Shown here: piece after piece, positions 1-8,330 of the stretch
Position numbering within the stretch: the stretch's first letter is position 1
How the letters are laid out: each line of letters begins with the position of its first letter
Origin: CAZRRV01 sp964602735
Lineage (GTDB): Bacteria > Bacillota > Clostridia > Oscillospirales > Acutalibacteraceae
DNA: 64,000 nucleotides
Direction: 5' to 3'
NCBI GenBank assembly: GCA_964602735.1
Contig: CAZRRV010000001.1
Coordinates: 108,574 to 172,573 of the forward strand
Translations under genes and position numbers: made by a program
Notes under the pieces: model-generated
What the model was told of the DNA's origin: nothing
Databases searched by the model: none
What the model saw: the letters and a program-made list of their open reading frames with translations, nothing else

Positions 1-537
1 CTTTTTTACGAAAATTCCGGCGGAGGAGTTACTATTTCAGGAGGAGAACCGCTGATGCAGCCGGAGTTTACCGTTGAACTGCTGAAACGCCTGAAAGCCG
101 AAGGAATACGGACCGCCGTAGACACCTGCGGATATGTTTCCCCGCACATTTTGGAATCGGCGATGCCTTATACCGATGTTTTTCTCTACGATGTAAAAGC
201 CGCAGATTCCAAAGTACACGAGTCATTGACCGGTCGATCAAACGAATTGATACTTGACAATTTGCGCTTGCTGACCGAAAACGGGGCAACTGTCGAAGTG
301 CGCGTCCCGCTGATCCCCGGGATGAATGACGGGGAAATGGACGCCGTTGCGGAACTGTTGGCTCCTCTCCCCGTCAAAAGTGTCAAATTGCTGGCATATC
401 ATCATTTTGCCGCTTCGAAGTATGAGGCGTTGGGTATGCATTACAATATGCCGGAAAGCACAGTTCCCCCGGATGAGGCAACTATGGACAAAACGGTGAA
501 TTGTTTCCGCAAAAAAGGCGTTCCCGCTTTTCACTGA
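1..537 (+). CDS. Glycyl radical enzyme activating enzyme (radical SAM), C-terminal part
   Basis: The reading frame is open from base 1, so the gene starts outside the window and only about its last 178 codons are here. It begins with a Gly-rich stretch ending in ISGGEPLMQ, the typical SAM-contacting GGEP segment of PflA-type activases, followed by the DTCGY and FLYDVKA segments of that family. The N-terminal CxxxCxxC cluster motif must lie upstream and cannot be checked. Activases of this family use a 4Fe-4S cluster and SAM to install the glycyl radical. The stop is 12 nt before the downstream glycyl radical enzyme, so the two almost certainly form one operon and a dedicated pair. Confidence 0.93.
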   Translation, partial: LFYENSGGGVTISGGEPLMQPEFTVELLKRLKAEGIRTAVDTCGYVSPHILESAMPYTDVFLYDVKAADSKVHESLTGRSNELILDNLRLLTENGATVEVRVPLIPGMNDGEMDAVAELLAPLPVKSVKLLAYHHFAASKYEALGMHYNMPESTVPPDEATMDKTVNCFRKKGVPAFH

Positions 538-549
538 AAGGAAAAAATT

Positions 550-2718
550 ATGATTAAGATGGATTTTGAATGTGACCGTAAATATATCGAAAAAGAATTT
601 TGCACGCCCGCATGGGATGAAACCGGCGGACTTGCCGTGGATGCGCTCCGCGAGGGCGCCCGCGAGATTTACGAGCGGGATCCGGCTTTGCCGATCGGTA
701 TGCGCCGTGCGCAAATGATAACTTATATTCTGGATAACGCACAGATCGCCGTTGATCCTCACGATTATTTTGTTGACCAATTTCGGCATGGCAATATTGC
801 CCTGGAACTGGCCGGCGAAACCCTCAATTCAAAGATAAACCCGTTGCCGGAAATTGCGGAAACACAGAATGCCGTACTTTGCCGAGCTTATACCGGCGAA
901 CGGGATCTTGGACATACCTGCCCGGATTGGCGTGCAATTCTGCATTTGGGAATTCCGGGTTTGCTGCAGCGGCTGATGACATTTCGCAGCCGGGCAGACG
1001 CGGAGCACACAGATTACTATGATGAAGGCATTATGGTATATGAAGCGCTTTTGCGGCTGTTAAATCGCATGGCGGATACGGCGGAACGGTTCGGAGGAGA
1101 TCATGGCATAACAACGGCAGGCTGTCTTCGCAATCTGGCATGCCGCGCACCCGAAACCTTTCACGAGGCGCTGGAACTGTCTCTGGTAATGTACTGGGTG
1201 CAAAGCTCTGTCGAGGGCGCCAATGTTCGTTCACTGGGGCGATTTGACGCGCTGTTCGGTCCCTATTATGACGCGGACATTGCATCCGGACGTGCGACCG
1301 AGGATGAGCTCAAGGAACTGTTGCGCTATTACTTCTGCCATTGGAACGCGGCTAATATCGTCGCCAATATTCCCATCACTCTTTGCGGATTGGATGAATC
1401 CGGCAAGGATGTCGCCAACCGGCTGACCCGGGCGATCCTGGAGGTCTACGGTGAGCTTGACATTATCAGCCCGAAATTTCATATTCGCGTCAACGATAAC
1501 ACCCCGCAAGACATATTGGAAAAGGTCTGTGATTTGATCCGCGGCGGAACCAACAGCTTTGTTTTCTGCAACGATAAGGTTGTTGAACATTCGCTCGAAA
1601 AACTGGGCGAAAGCGAGGATGATGCGCGTGACTATGTGATGGTCGGCTGTTATGAATCGACATCTTTAGGGCGGGAAATTGCCTGCTCGACTAACGGGAA
1701 GCTCTCTCTGCCGAAAGCTGTTGAATATGCCATGACAGGAGGCGTCGATCTTCTGACCGGTCAGCAGATCGGGCTGCACACACCGACGGATTTCCCGTCT
1801 TTTGATGCGTTTTGCGAGGCGGTGGAGGAGCAGATTGCTTTCCTGGCAAACGGTTGCATGAAACGCATTGCAGCCATCGAACGCATTTATCCTCAGGCCT
1901 TCACCGCGCCTATCTTCTCGGGACAGATGATTTCTTGTGTAAGTAACGCCACGGATGCATATGACGGAGGCGCGAAATACAATCATTCTTCCATTAACGC
2001 TTTCGGTCTGGCTACGGCTGTCGACGCGCTTATGGCCGTGCGCCGGCAGGTATTCGATCAACATACGGTTTCTCTGCCGCAATGGGTGAAAATTCTGCGC
2101 AATAACTGGAAGAATGCCGAAACCCTGCGCACGGACTGTCGCAAGCATACCGAAAAATACGGAAATCACGAACCTACCGCAGACAAACTGGCCGCCCGGT
2201 TGATCGATGTTTGCGCGAAGTGTATCAACGGCAAGCCCAACGGGCGGAAGGGTGTTTTCCGTTTGGGATCGTTCTCCATTGACTGGCGGTTTGATTTCGG
2301 TGAACATACGGCCGCTTCCGCCGACGGCCGACTTTGCGGGGAAACATTATCAAAAAATCTCAGCGCAAGTCAGGGGATGGACAAAAACGGAGCGACCGCG
2401 CTTATCCTGTCCGCATCGGCGTTGGATTACAGTAAAATTTCCAACGGCGCGGTGCTGGATCTGATGCTCCACGGTTCGGCGGTTGCCGGAGAAGAAGGGC
2501 TCGGCATTATGCTCGGACTGCTGAAAACTTACTTTGAAAGCGGCGGTATGGCGCTTCAATGCAATATTCTCGATGCTGAAACGCTTCGCTGCGCCCAACG
2601 GGAGCCGGAAGCTTATGCGAATCTGCAGGTAAGGCTTTGCGGCTGGAATGTTCGGTTTGTCAACTTGTCTGAAAAAGAACAGAACGAGCTGATTGAACAG
2701 GCTGCCGCTGCAAGTTAA
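550..2718 (+). CDS. Glycyl radical enzyme (PFL-like), substrate unknown
   Basis: This 722-aa protein is a complete PFL-family glycyl radical enzyme. The catalytic Cys367 lies in the VGCYES segment, giving the Cys-x-Glu arrangement known from dehydratase- and decarboxylase-type members, whereas pyruvate formate-lyase has Cys-Cys. An ASADGR segment lies near residues 588-593. The radical Gly is expected at Gly698 in VRLCGWNVRF, close to the C-terminus as usual. The residue after it is Trp and the one before is Cys, where well-known families have S/A-G-Y/F. At 722 aa it is shorter than most characterised members (about 760-850). The start follows an AAAGGAAAAA-type ribosome site. I cannot assign the substrate. 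The gene is translated together with its activase. Confidence 0.9.
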   Translation: MIKMDFECDRKYIEKEFCTPAWDETGGLAVDALREGAREIYERDPALPIGMRRAQMITYILDNAQIAVDPHDYFVDQFRHGNIALELAGETLNSKINPLPEIAETQNAVLCRAYTGERDLGHTCPDWRAILHLGIPGLLQRLMTFRSRADAEHTDYYDEGIMVYEALLRLLNRMADTAERFGGDHGITTAGCLRNLACRAPETFHEALELSLVMYWVQSSVEGANVRSLGRFDALFGPYYDADIASGRATEDELKELLRYYFCHWNAANIVANIPITLCGLDESGKDVANRLTRAILEVYGELDIISPKFHIRVNDNTPQDILEKVCDLIRGGTNSFVFCNDKVVEHSLEKLGESEDDARDYVMVGCYESTSLGREIACSTNGKLSLPKAVEYAMTGGVDLLTGQQIGLHTPTDFPSFDAFCEAVEEQIAFLANGCMKRIAAIERIYPQAFTAPIFSGQMISCVSNATDAYDGGAKYNHSSINAFGLATAVDALMAVRRQVFDQHTVSLPQWVKILRNNWKNAETLRTDCRKHTEKYGNHEPTADKLAARLIDVCAKCINGKPNGRKGVFRLGSFSIDWRFDFGEHTAASADGRLCGETLSKNLSASQGMDKNGATALILSASALDYSKISNGAVLDLMLHGSAVAGEEGLGIMLGLLKTYFESGGMALQCNILDAETLRCAQREPEAYANLQVRLCGWNVRFVNLSEKEQNELIEQAAAAS

Positions 2719-2739
2719 ATAAGGCGGTTGGCAAAAATT

Positions 2740-2787
2740 ATACGCCCGCGAATACGAGTTTGTAAAATTCGCGGGCGTATTCTTTTT
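2740..2787 (+). terminator. Rho-independent terminator of the glycyl radical enzyme operon
   Basis: A perfect 14-bp stem (2740-2753 with 2767-2780, ATACGCCCGCGAAT and its complement) with a 13-nt loop is followed by a T-rich tract at 2781-2787. It starts 21 nt after the stop codon. Confidence 0.93.
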
Positions 2788-2831
2788 GTGCATCGCAACA
2801 AACTAATGCTGCCGTCTCAGACCTCGTAGGT

Positions 2832-2969
2832 TTATTTTTTTTTGCAAGAAGAACAGTCGCCGTCGCAGATATCGCATCCGTTTTTCTTTTTTCTCACGAG
2901 ATAAACCGTAATGGCAACGACCGCGGCAATAAGTAAACCGCAGATTATAATCGTAGGTATGTTAAACAT
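2832..2969 (-). CDS. FeoB-associated Cys-rich membrane protein
   Basis: This 45-aa protein has one N-terminal membrane helix (about residues 4-25), a basic RKKK patch and a short tail with four Cys residues (GCDICDGDCSSCKKK). This is the build of the small Cys-rich proteins often found after feoB in Clostridia, which probably serve as an Fe(II)-handling or stabilising partner of FeoB. The start lies 14 nt after the feoB stop, so it is translated from the feo mRNA. Its exact role is not established. Confidence 0.87.
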   Translation of the reverse strand: MFNIPTIIICGLLIAAVVAITVYLVRKKKNGCDICDGDCSSCKKK

Positions 2970-2983
2970 CAAAATTCTCTCCC

Positions 2984-5386
2984 CTATTCCGTCTTTACGG
3001 TTAATTTTGTAGCCTCTTTATACGGGCGGAACAGCATGTAAAGCATGAATGCAAGCACCAGTACGGCGGCTATAAGACCTATTACATTTATGTTTCCGGT
3101 AAATAGCGAGCCGAACTGATAAATCATAAGCGAAATCGCGTACGCAAAAGCACATTGGTAGCTGATGGCGAACCATGTCCACTTGGCACTGTTCATCTCG
3201 CGGCGAATAGCTCCCATTGCGGCGAAACAGGGCGCGCAAAGCAGATTGAAAACCAAAAACGAATAAGCGGCAAGTCGTGTCATGTCCTCAAAGTCGAGAA
3301 CCCCGAACACGCCTACAACTTCTTCTTTCGCCACAAGTCCCATTACGGTAGCTATTGTGGCTTTGATGCTGCCGAATCCGAGCGGAACAAACAGCCATTT
3401 TATCCCGGCGCCGATTTTGCCCAATATGCTCTGCTCGAGAGGCATATCGGCGGAAAAACCGAAACCGCCGTCAAATCCGAAATGGGAACCGGCCCAGATA
3501 ATAATCGAAGAAAGAAGGATAATGGTTCCCGCCTTCTTTATAAAAGACGACGCGCGTTCCCACATCGAGCGCAAAAGGTTGACGGGCTTGGGCCAGTGAT
3601 AAGCGGGAAGTTCCATAACAAACGGTGCCGGATCGCCTGCGAATATCTTGGTTTTTTTCAGCATAATTCCCGAAATAATGATTGCCGCGATACCCACAAA
3701 GTAAGCCGAAGGCGCAACCCACCACGCATTATGGAAAAGGGCTGCGGCGATAAGCGCGATAATCGGCAGTTTCGCGCCGCACGGGATAAATGTTGTTGTC
3801 ATGATCGTCATACGCCGATCGCGCTCATTTTCGATTGTGCGCGATGCCATAATACCCGGCACTCCGCACCCAGTTCCTATAAGCATCGGGATAAACGATT
3901 TACCGGATAGCCCGAATTTGCGGAAAACTCTGTCGAGAACAAACGCAATTCTCGCCATATATCCGCACGATTCCAGAAACGCCAGCAACAGGAACAGGAC
4001 AAGCATCTGCGGCACAAAGCCCAGCACCGCGCCGACTCCGCCGATAATCCCGTCAAGCAGAAGACTGTTCAGCCATTCCGGGGTATTGGCGTGCGAGAGC
4101 CCGGCTTCCACAAGAGCCGGAATGCCCGGCACCCAAATTCCGTAATCGGAAGTATCGGGAACATTTTCCGCCTCTTCTCCCAACGCCGAATCGTACACTT
4201 CCGAAATATCGTATCCTGCCTCCGCCAAAGCGTCGCCGTATGACCCGTAAGCCTCGTCGAAAGCGGCAAAATCTCTTTCATCAATAGCGGACTTTATCTC
4301 GTCCGCCCCTGCGACTCCCGCTTTGGCGGCTTTATTAACCGTATCTACGGTTTTCTCCGTCCAAATATGTTCTTCGGCGTATGCGTTCATTGCGTCATCA
4401 TACGCTCCGGAGCCTATGCCGAAGAGGTGGAAGCCTTCTCCGAAAAGCCCGTCGTTCGCCCAGTCGGTGGCAAAAGAACCTACGGTTGTAACGGAAATAA
4501 AATATACAAGGAACATTATAACCGCGAAAATAGGAAGAGCGGCAAAGCGGTTCGTAACTACACGGTCGATTTTGTCCGAAACAGAAAGCCCGCCGGCATT
4601 TTTCTTTTTATAACAACCTTTCATCAGGTTCGCTATATATACATACCGTTCGTTGGTTATGATGCTTTCGGCGTCATCGTCTAATTCGGTTTCGGCAGCC
4701 TTAATATCGTTTTCGATATGGTTAAGAAGCTTTTCATCCAAATTCAGCCGTGAAAGGACTTTTTCATCCCGTTCGAATATCTTTATAGCATACCATCTCT
4801 GCTGTTCCTCGGGGAGACTGTTTACCGCAGCTTCCTCAATATGCGCTATCGCGTGTTCGACGACGCCGGAAAACGTGTGCATGGGAATGGTTTTTCCGTG
4901 CCGCGCTGCCTCCACGGCGGCTTCAGCTGCATCAAAAACGCCGTCGCTTTTAATTGCGGAAACGGCAATTACCCTGCATCCGAGTTCGCGGCTGAGTTCT
5001 TCCATATTTATTTTGTCACCGTTTTTTGCCACCACATCCATCATATTTATCGCAATAACAACAGGAATGCCGAGCTCGGTAAGCTGGGTTGTTAAATACA
5101 GGTTGCGCTCCAGGTTTGTGCCGTCGACAATATTCAGTATCGCGTCGGGTCGTTCGTCAATCAAATAATTTCGAGCCACCACCTCCTCGAGAGTGTAGGG
5201 GGAAAGCGAATAAATACCGGGCAAATCGGTAATTATCACATCCTCGTTCCTTTTCAGCCTGCCCTCTTTTTTCTCTACCGTTACCCCCGGCCAGTTCCCC
5301 ACAAATTGATTGGATCCGGTAAGGGTGTTGAAAAGAGTTGTTTTCCCGCTGTTGGGATTTCCGGCAAGGGCAATTCTTATCGGCAT
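2984..5386 (-). CDS. feoB: Ferrous iron transport protein B
   Basis: This 800-aa protein imports Fe(II) across the cytoplasmic membrane. The N-terminal G domain shows G1 (GNPNSGKTT, residues 8-16), G3 (DLPGIYSL) and G4 (NMMD); a helical spacer follows, then a polytopic membrane domain with two Gate-type regions (around LVLFLLLAFLESCGYMAR and the later LVAKEEVVGV segment). A hydrophilic insert of about 110 residues follows the first membrane helix (roughly residues 305-420), as often seen in clostridial FeoB. A strong AAAGGAGG site precedes the ATG. A GTTAGC-N4-GCTAAC-like palindrome lies 21 nt upstream of the start, so feoB may have iron-dependent control in addition to that of the operon promoter. 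Confidence 0.97.
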   Translation of the reverse strand: MPIRIALAGNPNSGKTTLFNTLTGSNQFVGNWPGVTVEKKEGRLKRNEDVIITDLPGIYSLSPYTLEEVVARNYLIDERPDAILNIVDGTNLERNLYLTTQLTELGIPVVIAINMMDVVAKNGDKINMEELSRELGCRVIAVSAIKSDGVFDAAEAAVEAARHGKTIPMHTFSGVVEHAIAHIEEAAVNSLPEEQQRWYAIKIFERDEKVLSRLNLDEKLLNHIENDIKAAETELDDDAESIITNERYVYIANLMKGCYKKKNAGGLSVSDKIDRVVTNRFAALPIFAVIMFLVYFISVTTVGSFATDWANDGLFGEGFHLFGIGSGAYDDAMNAYAEEHIWTEKTVDTVNKAAKAGVAGADEIKSAIDERDFAAFDEAYGSYGDALAEAGYDISEVYDSALGEEAENVPDTSDYGIWVPGIPALVEAGLSHANTPEWLNSLLLDGIIGGVGAVLGFVPQMLVLFLLLAFLESCGYMARIAFVLDRVFRKFGLSGKSFIPMLIGTGCGVPGIMASRTIENERDRRMTIMTTTFIPCGAKLPIIALIAAALFHNAWWVAPSAYFVGIAAIIISGIMLKKTKIFAGDPAPFVMELPAYHWPKPVNLLRSMWERASSFIKKAGTIILLSSIIIWAGSHFGFDGGFGFSADMPLEQSILGKIGAGIKWLFVPLGFGSIKATIATVMGLVAKEEVVGVFGVLDFEDMTRLAAYSFLVFNLLCAPCFAAMGAIRREMNSAKWTWFAISYQCAFAYAISLMIYQFGSLFTGNINVIGLIAAVLVLAFMLYMLFRPYKEATKLTVKTE

Positions 5387-5406
5387 TTTAACGACCTCCT
5401 TTATAT

Positions 5407-5422
5407 ATTAGCATATGCTAAC
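5407..5422. promoter_or_regulatory. Palindromic operator before feoB (DtxR/IdeR-type)
   Basis: The sequence ATTAGC-ATAT-GCTAAC is an almost perfect palindrome 21 nt upstream of the feoB start. It matches the palindrome at the feo operon promoter (5987-6002) in half-site and in the 4-nt spacer. The TTAGC/GCTAA half-sites resemble those of DtxR-family operators. A DtxR-like regulator is encoded at 8331-8714. Binding itself is an inference. Confidence 0.7.
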
Positions 5423-5478
5423 TTATGCCCCGAAAAAAATGAAATAAAAGACAGTGTCGTCAGCGACAGGAAAGACTT

Positions 5479-5700
5479 TTATTCCACTTCAATCATTTCG
5501 GCGTCGGCTTTTCGTATCGAAAGTTCATAACCGCGCACGGTGACCTCGACGGGATCGCCGAGCGGAGCGATTTTGCGGATTTTCACTTCAACCCCTCTGG
5601 TAATCCCCATATCCATAATCCGCCGCTTTACGGCTCCTTCCCCGTGCAACTTTACGACTTTTACCGTATCGCCTACATTAACATCTCTCATTGTTTTCAT
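5479..5700 (-). CDS. feoA: FeoA family protein (second copy, next to feoB)
   Basis: This 73-aa SH3-like FeoA protein has the family pattern VGDTVKVVKLHGEG, then MDMGITRGVEVKIRKIAPLGDPVEV, ending in ELSIRKADAEMIEVE. FeoA is a small cytosolic partner needed for FeoB transport activity. The start ATG follows an AAAGGAG site at good spacing. It lies 92 nt before feoB and 14 nt after a first feoA copy. Confidence 0.95.
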   Translation of the reverse strand: MKTMRDVNVGDTVKVVKLHGEGAVKRRIMDMGITRGVEVKIRKIAPLGDPVEVTVRGYELSIRKADAEMIEVE

Positions 5701-5714
5701 TATCCGGCACTCCT

Positions 5715-5924
5715 TTATATAATAATTTTTTGAGCCATTTCCCGGCTGATGGCAATTCGAGTGTTTTTAATATTTACAATCACATTGCCGCCCAAAATCG
5801 ATATTATCGAAACATTAGCTCCCGCGACAAATCCCAAATCCTCAAGATGTTTCCTGATTTCAGGGTTACCGCCCACCCTTTTAATAATGTTTTCTTCTCC
5901 TACCGGCGCCAGTATAAGCGGCAT
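5715..5924 (-). CDS. feoA: FeoA family protein (first copy in the operon)
   Basis: This 69-aa FeoA-like protein has the core pattern LEDLGFVAGANVSIIS followed by NTRIAISREMAQKI. It differs clearly from its neighbour FeoA, so the two are an old tandem pair and not a recent duplication. Tandem feoA-feoA-feoB arrangements are common in anaerobic Bacillota. It is the first gene of the feo transcript, starting after an AAAGGAGCAG ribosome site and a putative iron-responsive promoter. Confidence 0.93.
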   Translation of the reverse strand: MPLILAPVGEENIIKRVGGNPEIRKHLEDLGFVAGANVSIISILGGNVIVNIKNTRIAISREMAQKIII

Positions 5925-5986
5925 ATTTCTGCTCCTTTGTATTTTCGAAGAATCGGCATATTGCGAAAAAAACTTATACGCGGAAA

Positions 5987-6002
5987 GTTAGCGATTGCTA
6001 AC
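5987..6002. promoter_or_regulatory. Palindromic operator at the feo operon promoter
   Basis: GTTAGC-GATT-GCTAAC is a palindrome with perfect 6-bp half-sites. It sits just downstream of the -10 box, covering the likely transcription start, so a bound repressor would block initiation. It shares half-site and spacer length with the site at 5407-5422. The likely ligand is the DtxR-type protein encoded at 8331-8714. Confidence 0.75.
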
Positions 6003-6010
6003 CCTCTTAT

Positions 6011-6039
6011 AAAATACCCGATTTTTCAACTGTTGTCAA
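6011..6039 (-). promoter_or_regulatory. Promoter of the feo operon
   Basis: On the minus strand there is a consensus -35 TTGACA (6034-6039), a 17-nt spacer, and TATTTT (6011-6016) as the -10 box. The operator palindrome at 5987-6002 follows within about 8 nt. Confidence 0.8.
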
Positions 6040-6142
6040 GAAATTTTTTTAATTTGTCAGATTTAACAAATAATTACAAAATACCGAACAAAATATATTC
6101 CCGACTATCAACGGCCGGTTCATACCGCAGAGCAATTTATTC

Positions 6143-6172
6143 TTGACACAAAGGGTAATGATGTGGTATTTT
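6143..6172 (+). promoter_or_regulatory. Promoter of the uraA-upp operon
   Basis: TTGACA (6143-6148), an 18-nt spacer and TATTTT (6167-6172) lie 28 nt before the permease start codon. It diverges from the feo promoter, with about 100 nt between the two -35 boxes. I see no pyrimidine attenuator in the short leader. Confidence 0.7.
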
Positions 6173-6199
6173 TTAATAAATAGGGAGGGAGGAATTCTT

Positions 6200-7636
6200 A
6201 TGAAAAAAGATATTCCGAACGAGCAGCAGGGTATTTACGATGCCAGAACGCTCGGGATACCGAAAATGCTCATCCTGGGTTTACAACATATGTTTGCCAT
6301 GTTCGGAGCCACTGTACTTGTGCCGCTGCTGACCGGCCTGGATGTCGGCACGACTTTGCTGTTCGCGGGTCTCGGCACACTGCTGTTTCATGTTATAACC
6401 AAAGGCAAGGTTCCGGCGTTTTTGGGATCGTCTTTCGCTTTCCTTGGTGGTTACGCTACGGTAAAGTCGCTCGATCCTGATATTACGGGCAAAGCCGCTC
6501 TCCCCTACGCCTGCCTGGGCGTGGCCTGCGCCGGCCTTTTATATCTTGTTTTGGCTGGGCTTATCAAACTTGTCGGCGTAAACAAAGTAATGAAGTTTTT
6601 CCCTCCCGTGGTTACCGGGCCGATTATCATAGCTATAGGTCTTAATCTCGCAGGTTCCGCGGTCGACAACTGCAAAACAAACTGGATTATTGCAATTATC
6701 GCGCTTGCGATAATAATTGTAGTCAATATTTGGGGTAAAGGGATGTTCAAAATCGTCCCGATACTTCTGGGCGTTTTCGGGTCATGCGCCGTCGCCGTCA
6801 TTTTAGCGCTGATTTTCGGTAAGCGGGTTGCCGTAGACGGTACGGAGTACATTGCGATAGCCGGCAACGCAAACCTGAGGCTTTTCTCCGTTTCTGCAAT
6901 CGAAAATCTGAAAAGCGCGGCCTGGTTCGGGTTCCCGATACACTGGAAAGAGACCGTATTCGGCGGCATTGACTGGAGCAGATCCTCGCTAATTTTAAGT
7001 TCGATAATCGCCGTAATGCCGATTGCTCTCGCAACAATGATGGAGCACATCGGCGATATTTCCGCCATTTCATCGACGGTAAACCGCAATTATATAGCCG
7101 ACCCGGGACTTCACCGCACTCTTACGGGCGACGGTCTCGCAACGATCGCGGCTTCCCTTTTCGGCGCACCGGCGAATACTACCTACGGTGAGAATACCGG
7201 GGTTCTGGCGCTTTCGCGAGTTTACGATCCGCGGGTAATACGGCTGGCTGCTGTCTTCGCCGTAATCGTATCGTTCTGCCCGAAATTTTCGGCGCTGATA
7301 AACCTGATCCCAACCGCGGTAATCGGCGGAATTTCATTCGTACTGTACGGAATGATTTCCGCAGTTGGGGTAAGAAATGTTGTTGAAAACCAAGTCGATT
7401 TCACAAAAAGCCGCAATCTTATTATTGCCGCCGTTATTCTGGTATGTGCGCTGGGTCTCGGCAGCGCCGTCTCGTTCTCGATAGGGAAAGTGAATATTTC
7501 ACTTACGGCTTTGGCGGTAGCTTCCATCTCGGGCATCGTATTAAACGCTGTCCTGCCGGGTAAAGACTATAAATTCGAGCAGGGAAACGATGAACCTTCG
7601 GAGCGGGAGGAAAATACCGAAGCGGCAGTCGAATAA
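6200..7636 (+). CDS. uraA: Uracil permease (NCS2 nucleobase:cation symporter family)
   Basis: This 478-aa polytopic membrane protein belongs to the UraA/PyrP group of NCS2 carriers. It has the N-terminal LGLQHMFAMFGATVLVP helix with the family's QH motif, the central MMEHIGDISAIS segment with the substrate-site Glu, and GAPANTTYGENTGV with the second substrate-site Glu. The start at 6200 is chosen because a GGGAGGGAGG ribosome site precedes it; the frame continues upstream only through the promoter. The upp gene follows 27 nt downstream, so uptake and salvage of uracil are coupled. Confidence 0.95.
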   Translation: MKKDIPNEQQGIYDARTLGIPKMLILGLQHMFAMFGATVLVPLLTGLDVGTTLLFAGLGTLLFHVITKGKVPAFLGSSFAFLGGYATVKSLDPDITGKAALPYACLGVACAGLLYLVLAGLIKLVGVNKVMKFFPPVVTGPIIIAIGLNLAGSAVDNCKTNWIIAIIALAIIIVVNIWGKGMFKIVPILLGVFGSCAVAVILALIFGKRVAVDGTEYIAIAGNANLRLFSVSAIENLKSAAWFGFPIHWKETVFGGIDWSRSSLILSSIIAVMPIALATMMEHIGDISAISSTVNRNYIADPGLHRTLTGDGLATIAASLFGAPANTTYGENTGVLALSRVYDPRVIRLAAVFAVIVSFCPKFSALINLIPTAVIGGISFVLYGMISAVGVRNVVENQVDFTKSRNLIIAAVILVCALGLGSAVSFSIGKVNISLTALAVASISGIVLNAVLPGKDYKFEQGNDEPSEREENTEAAVE

Positions 7637-7663
7637 AAACAAACCGTCGAGAGGAGCAGTAAA

Positions 7664-8293
7664 ATGTCAAAAATTACGATTTTCGATCATCCTTTAATTC
7701 AGCATAAAATTTCTCTGATGCGCTCAAAAACGACATCGAGTAAAGAATTTCGCGAACTTGTTAAAGAAGTAACAATGTTTATGTCGTACGAATCGCTGCG
7801 GGAATTACCGCTCAGGGAAATTGAGGTCGAAACGCCGCTTGCAACCTGTAAAACAAAAATTTTAGCCGATCCTGAAATGGCCGTCGTACCGATTCTTCGC
7901 GCGGGACTTGGAATGGTGGAGGGTATTTTAACACTTGTCCCCACCGCAAAAGTGGGTCATATAGGGCTGTACCGCGACGAAGTGACCATGAAGCCGCACG
8001 AATATTACTGCAAACTGCCCGATAAAATCGACCGCAGACACATAATTGTTACAGACCCTATGCTGGCAACCGGCGGTTCGGCGATTGCCGCCATCAACTT
8101 TATTAAAGAGCGCGGGGGCAAAAACATAAAATTCATGTGCCTTATTGCCGCGCCGGAGGGCATGAACGCGCTTACGGAAGCACATCCCGATGTTGATATT
8201 TACTGCGCGAATATGGACGAGGGATTAAACGAACACTGTTATATACTCCCGGGGTTGGGCGATGCGGGCGACCGCATTTTCGGGACAAAATAA
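7664..8293 (+). CDS. upp: Uracil phosphoribosyltransferase
   Basis: This 209-aa protein is of the normal length for Upp, which makes UMP from uracil and PRPP. The PRPP-binding loop VTDPMLATGGSAI is intact, as are the N-terminal HPLIQHKISLMR segment and the C-terminal uracil-binding YILPGLGDAGDRIFGTK. A GAGAGGAG site precedes the ATG. It is the second gene of the uraA operon and completes the salvage route for imported uracil. Confidence 0.98.
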   Translation: MSKITIFDHPLIQHKISLMRSKTTSSKEFRELVKEVTMFMSYESLRELPLREIEVETPLATCKTKILADPEMAVVPILRAGLGMVEGILTLVPTAKVGHIGLYRDEVTMKPHEYYCKLPDKIDRRHIIVTDPMLATGGSAIAAINFIKERGGKNIKFMCLIAAPEGMNALTEAHPDVDIYCANMDEGLNEHCYILPGLGDAGDRIFGTK

Positions 8294-8330
8294 ACCTGAT
8301 TGTAAACGGAAAGAAAAGAGGTGGCGAATA

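Noticed and set aside
238..2307. Long reading frames on the minus strand opposite the glycyl radical enzyme and its activase
   Set aside because: They are low-complexity antisense shadows of strongly supported plus-strand genes and show no family motifs.
3155..3910. 251-codon plus-strand frame opposite feoB
   Set aside because: It lies wholly within feoB, has a basic, His-rich antisense composition and no recognisable domain.
8262..8330. Longer N-terminus for the DtxR-like regulator
   Set aside because: The extension overlaps upp, has no family similarity, and the ATG at 8331 has a good ribosome site.
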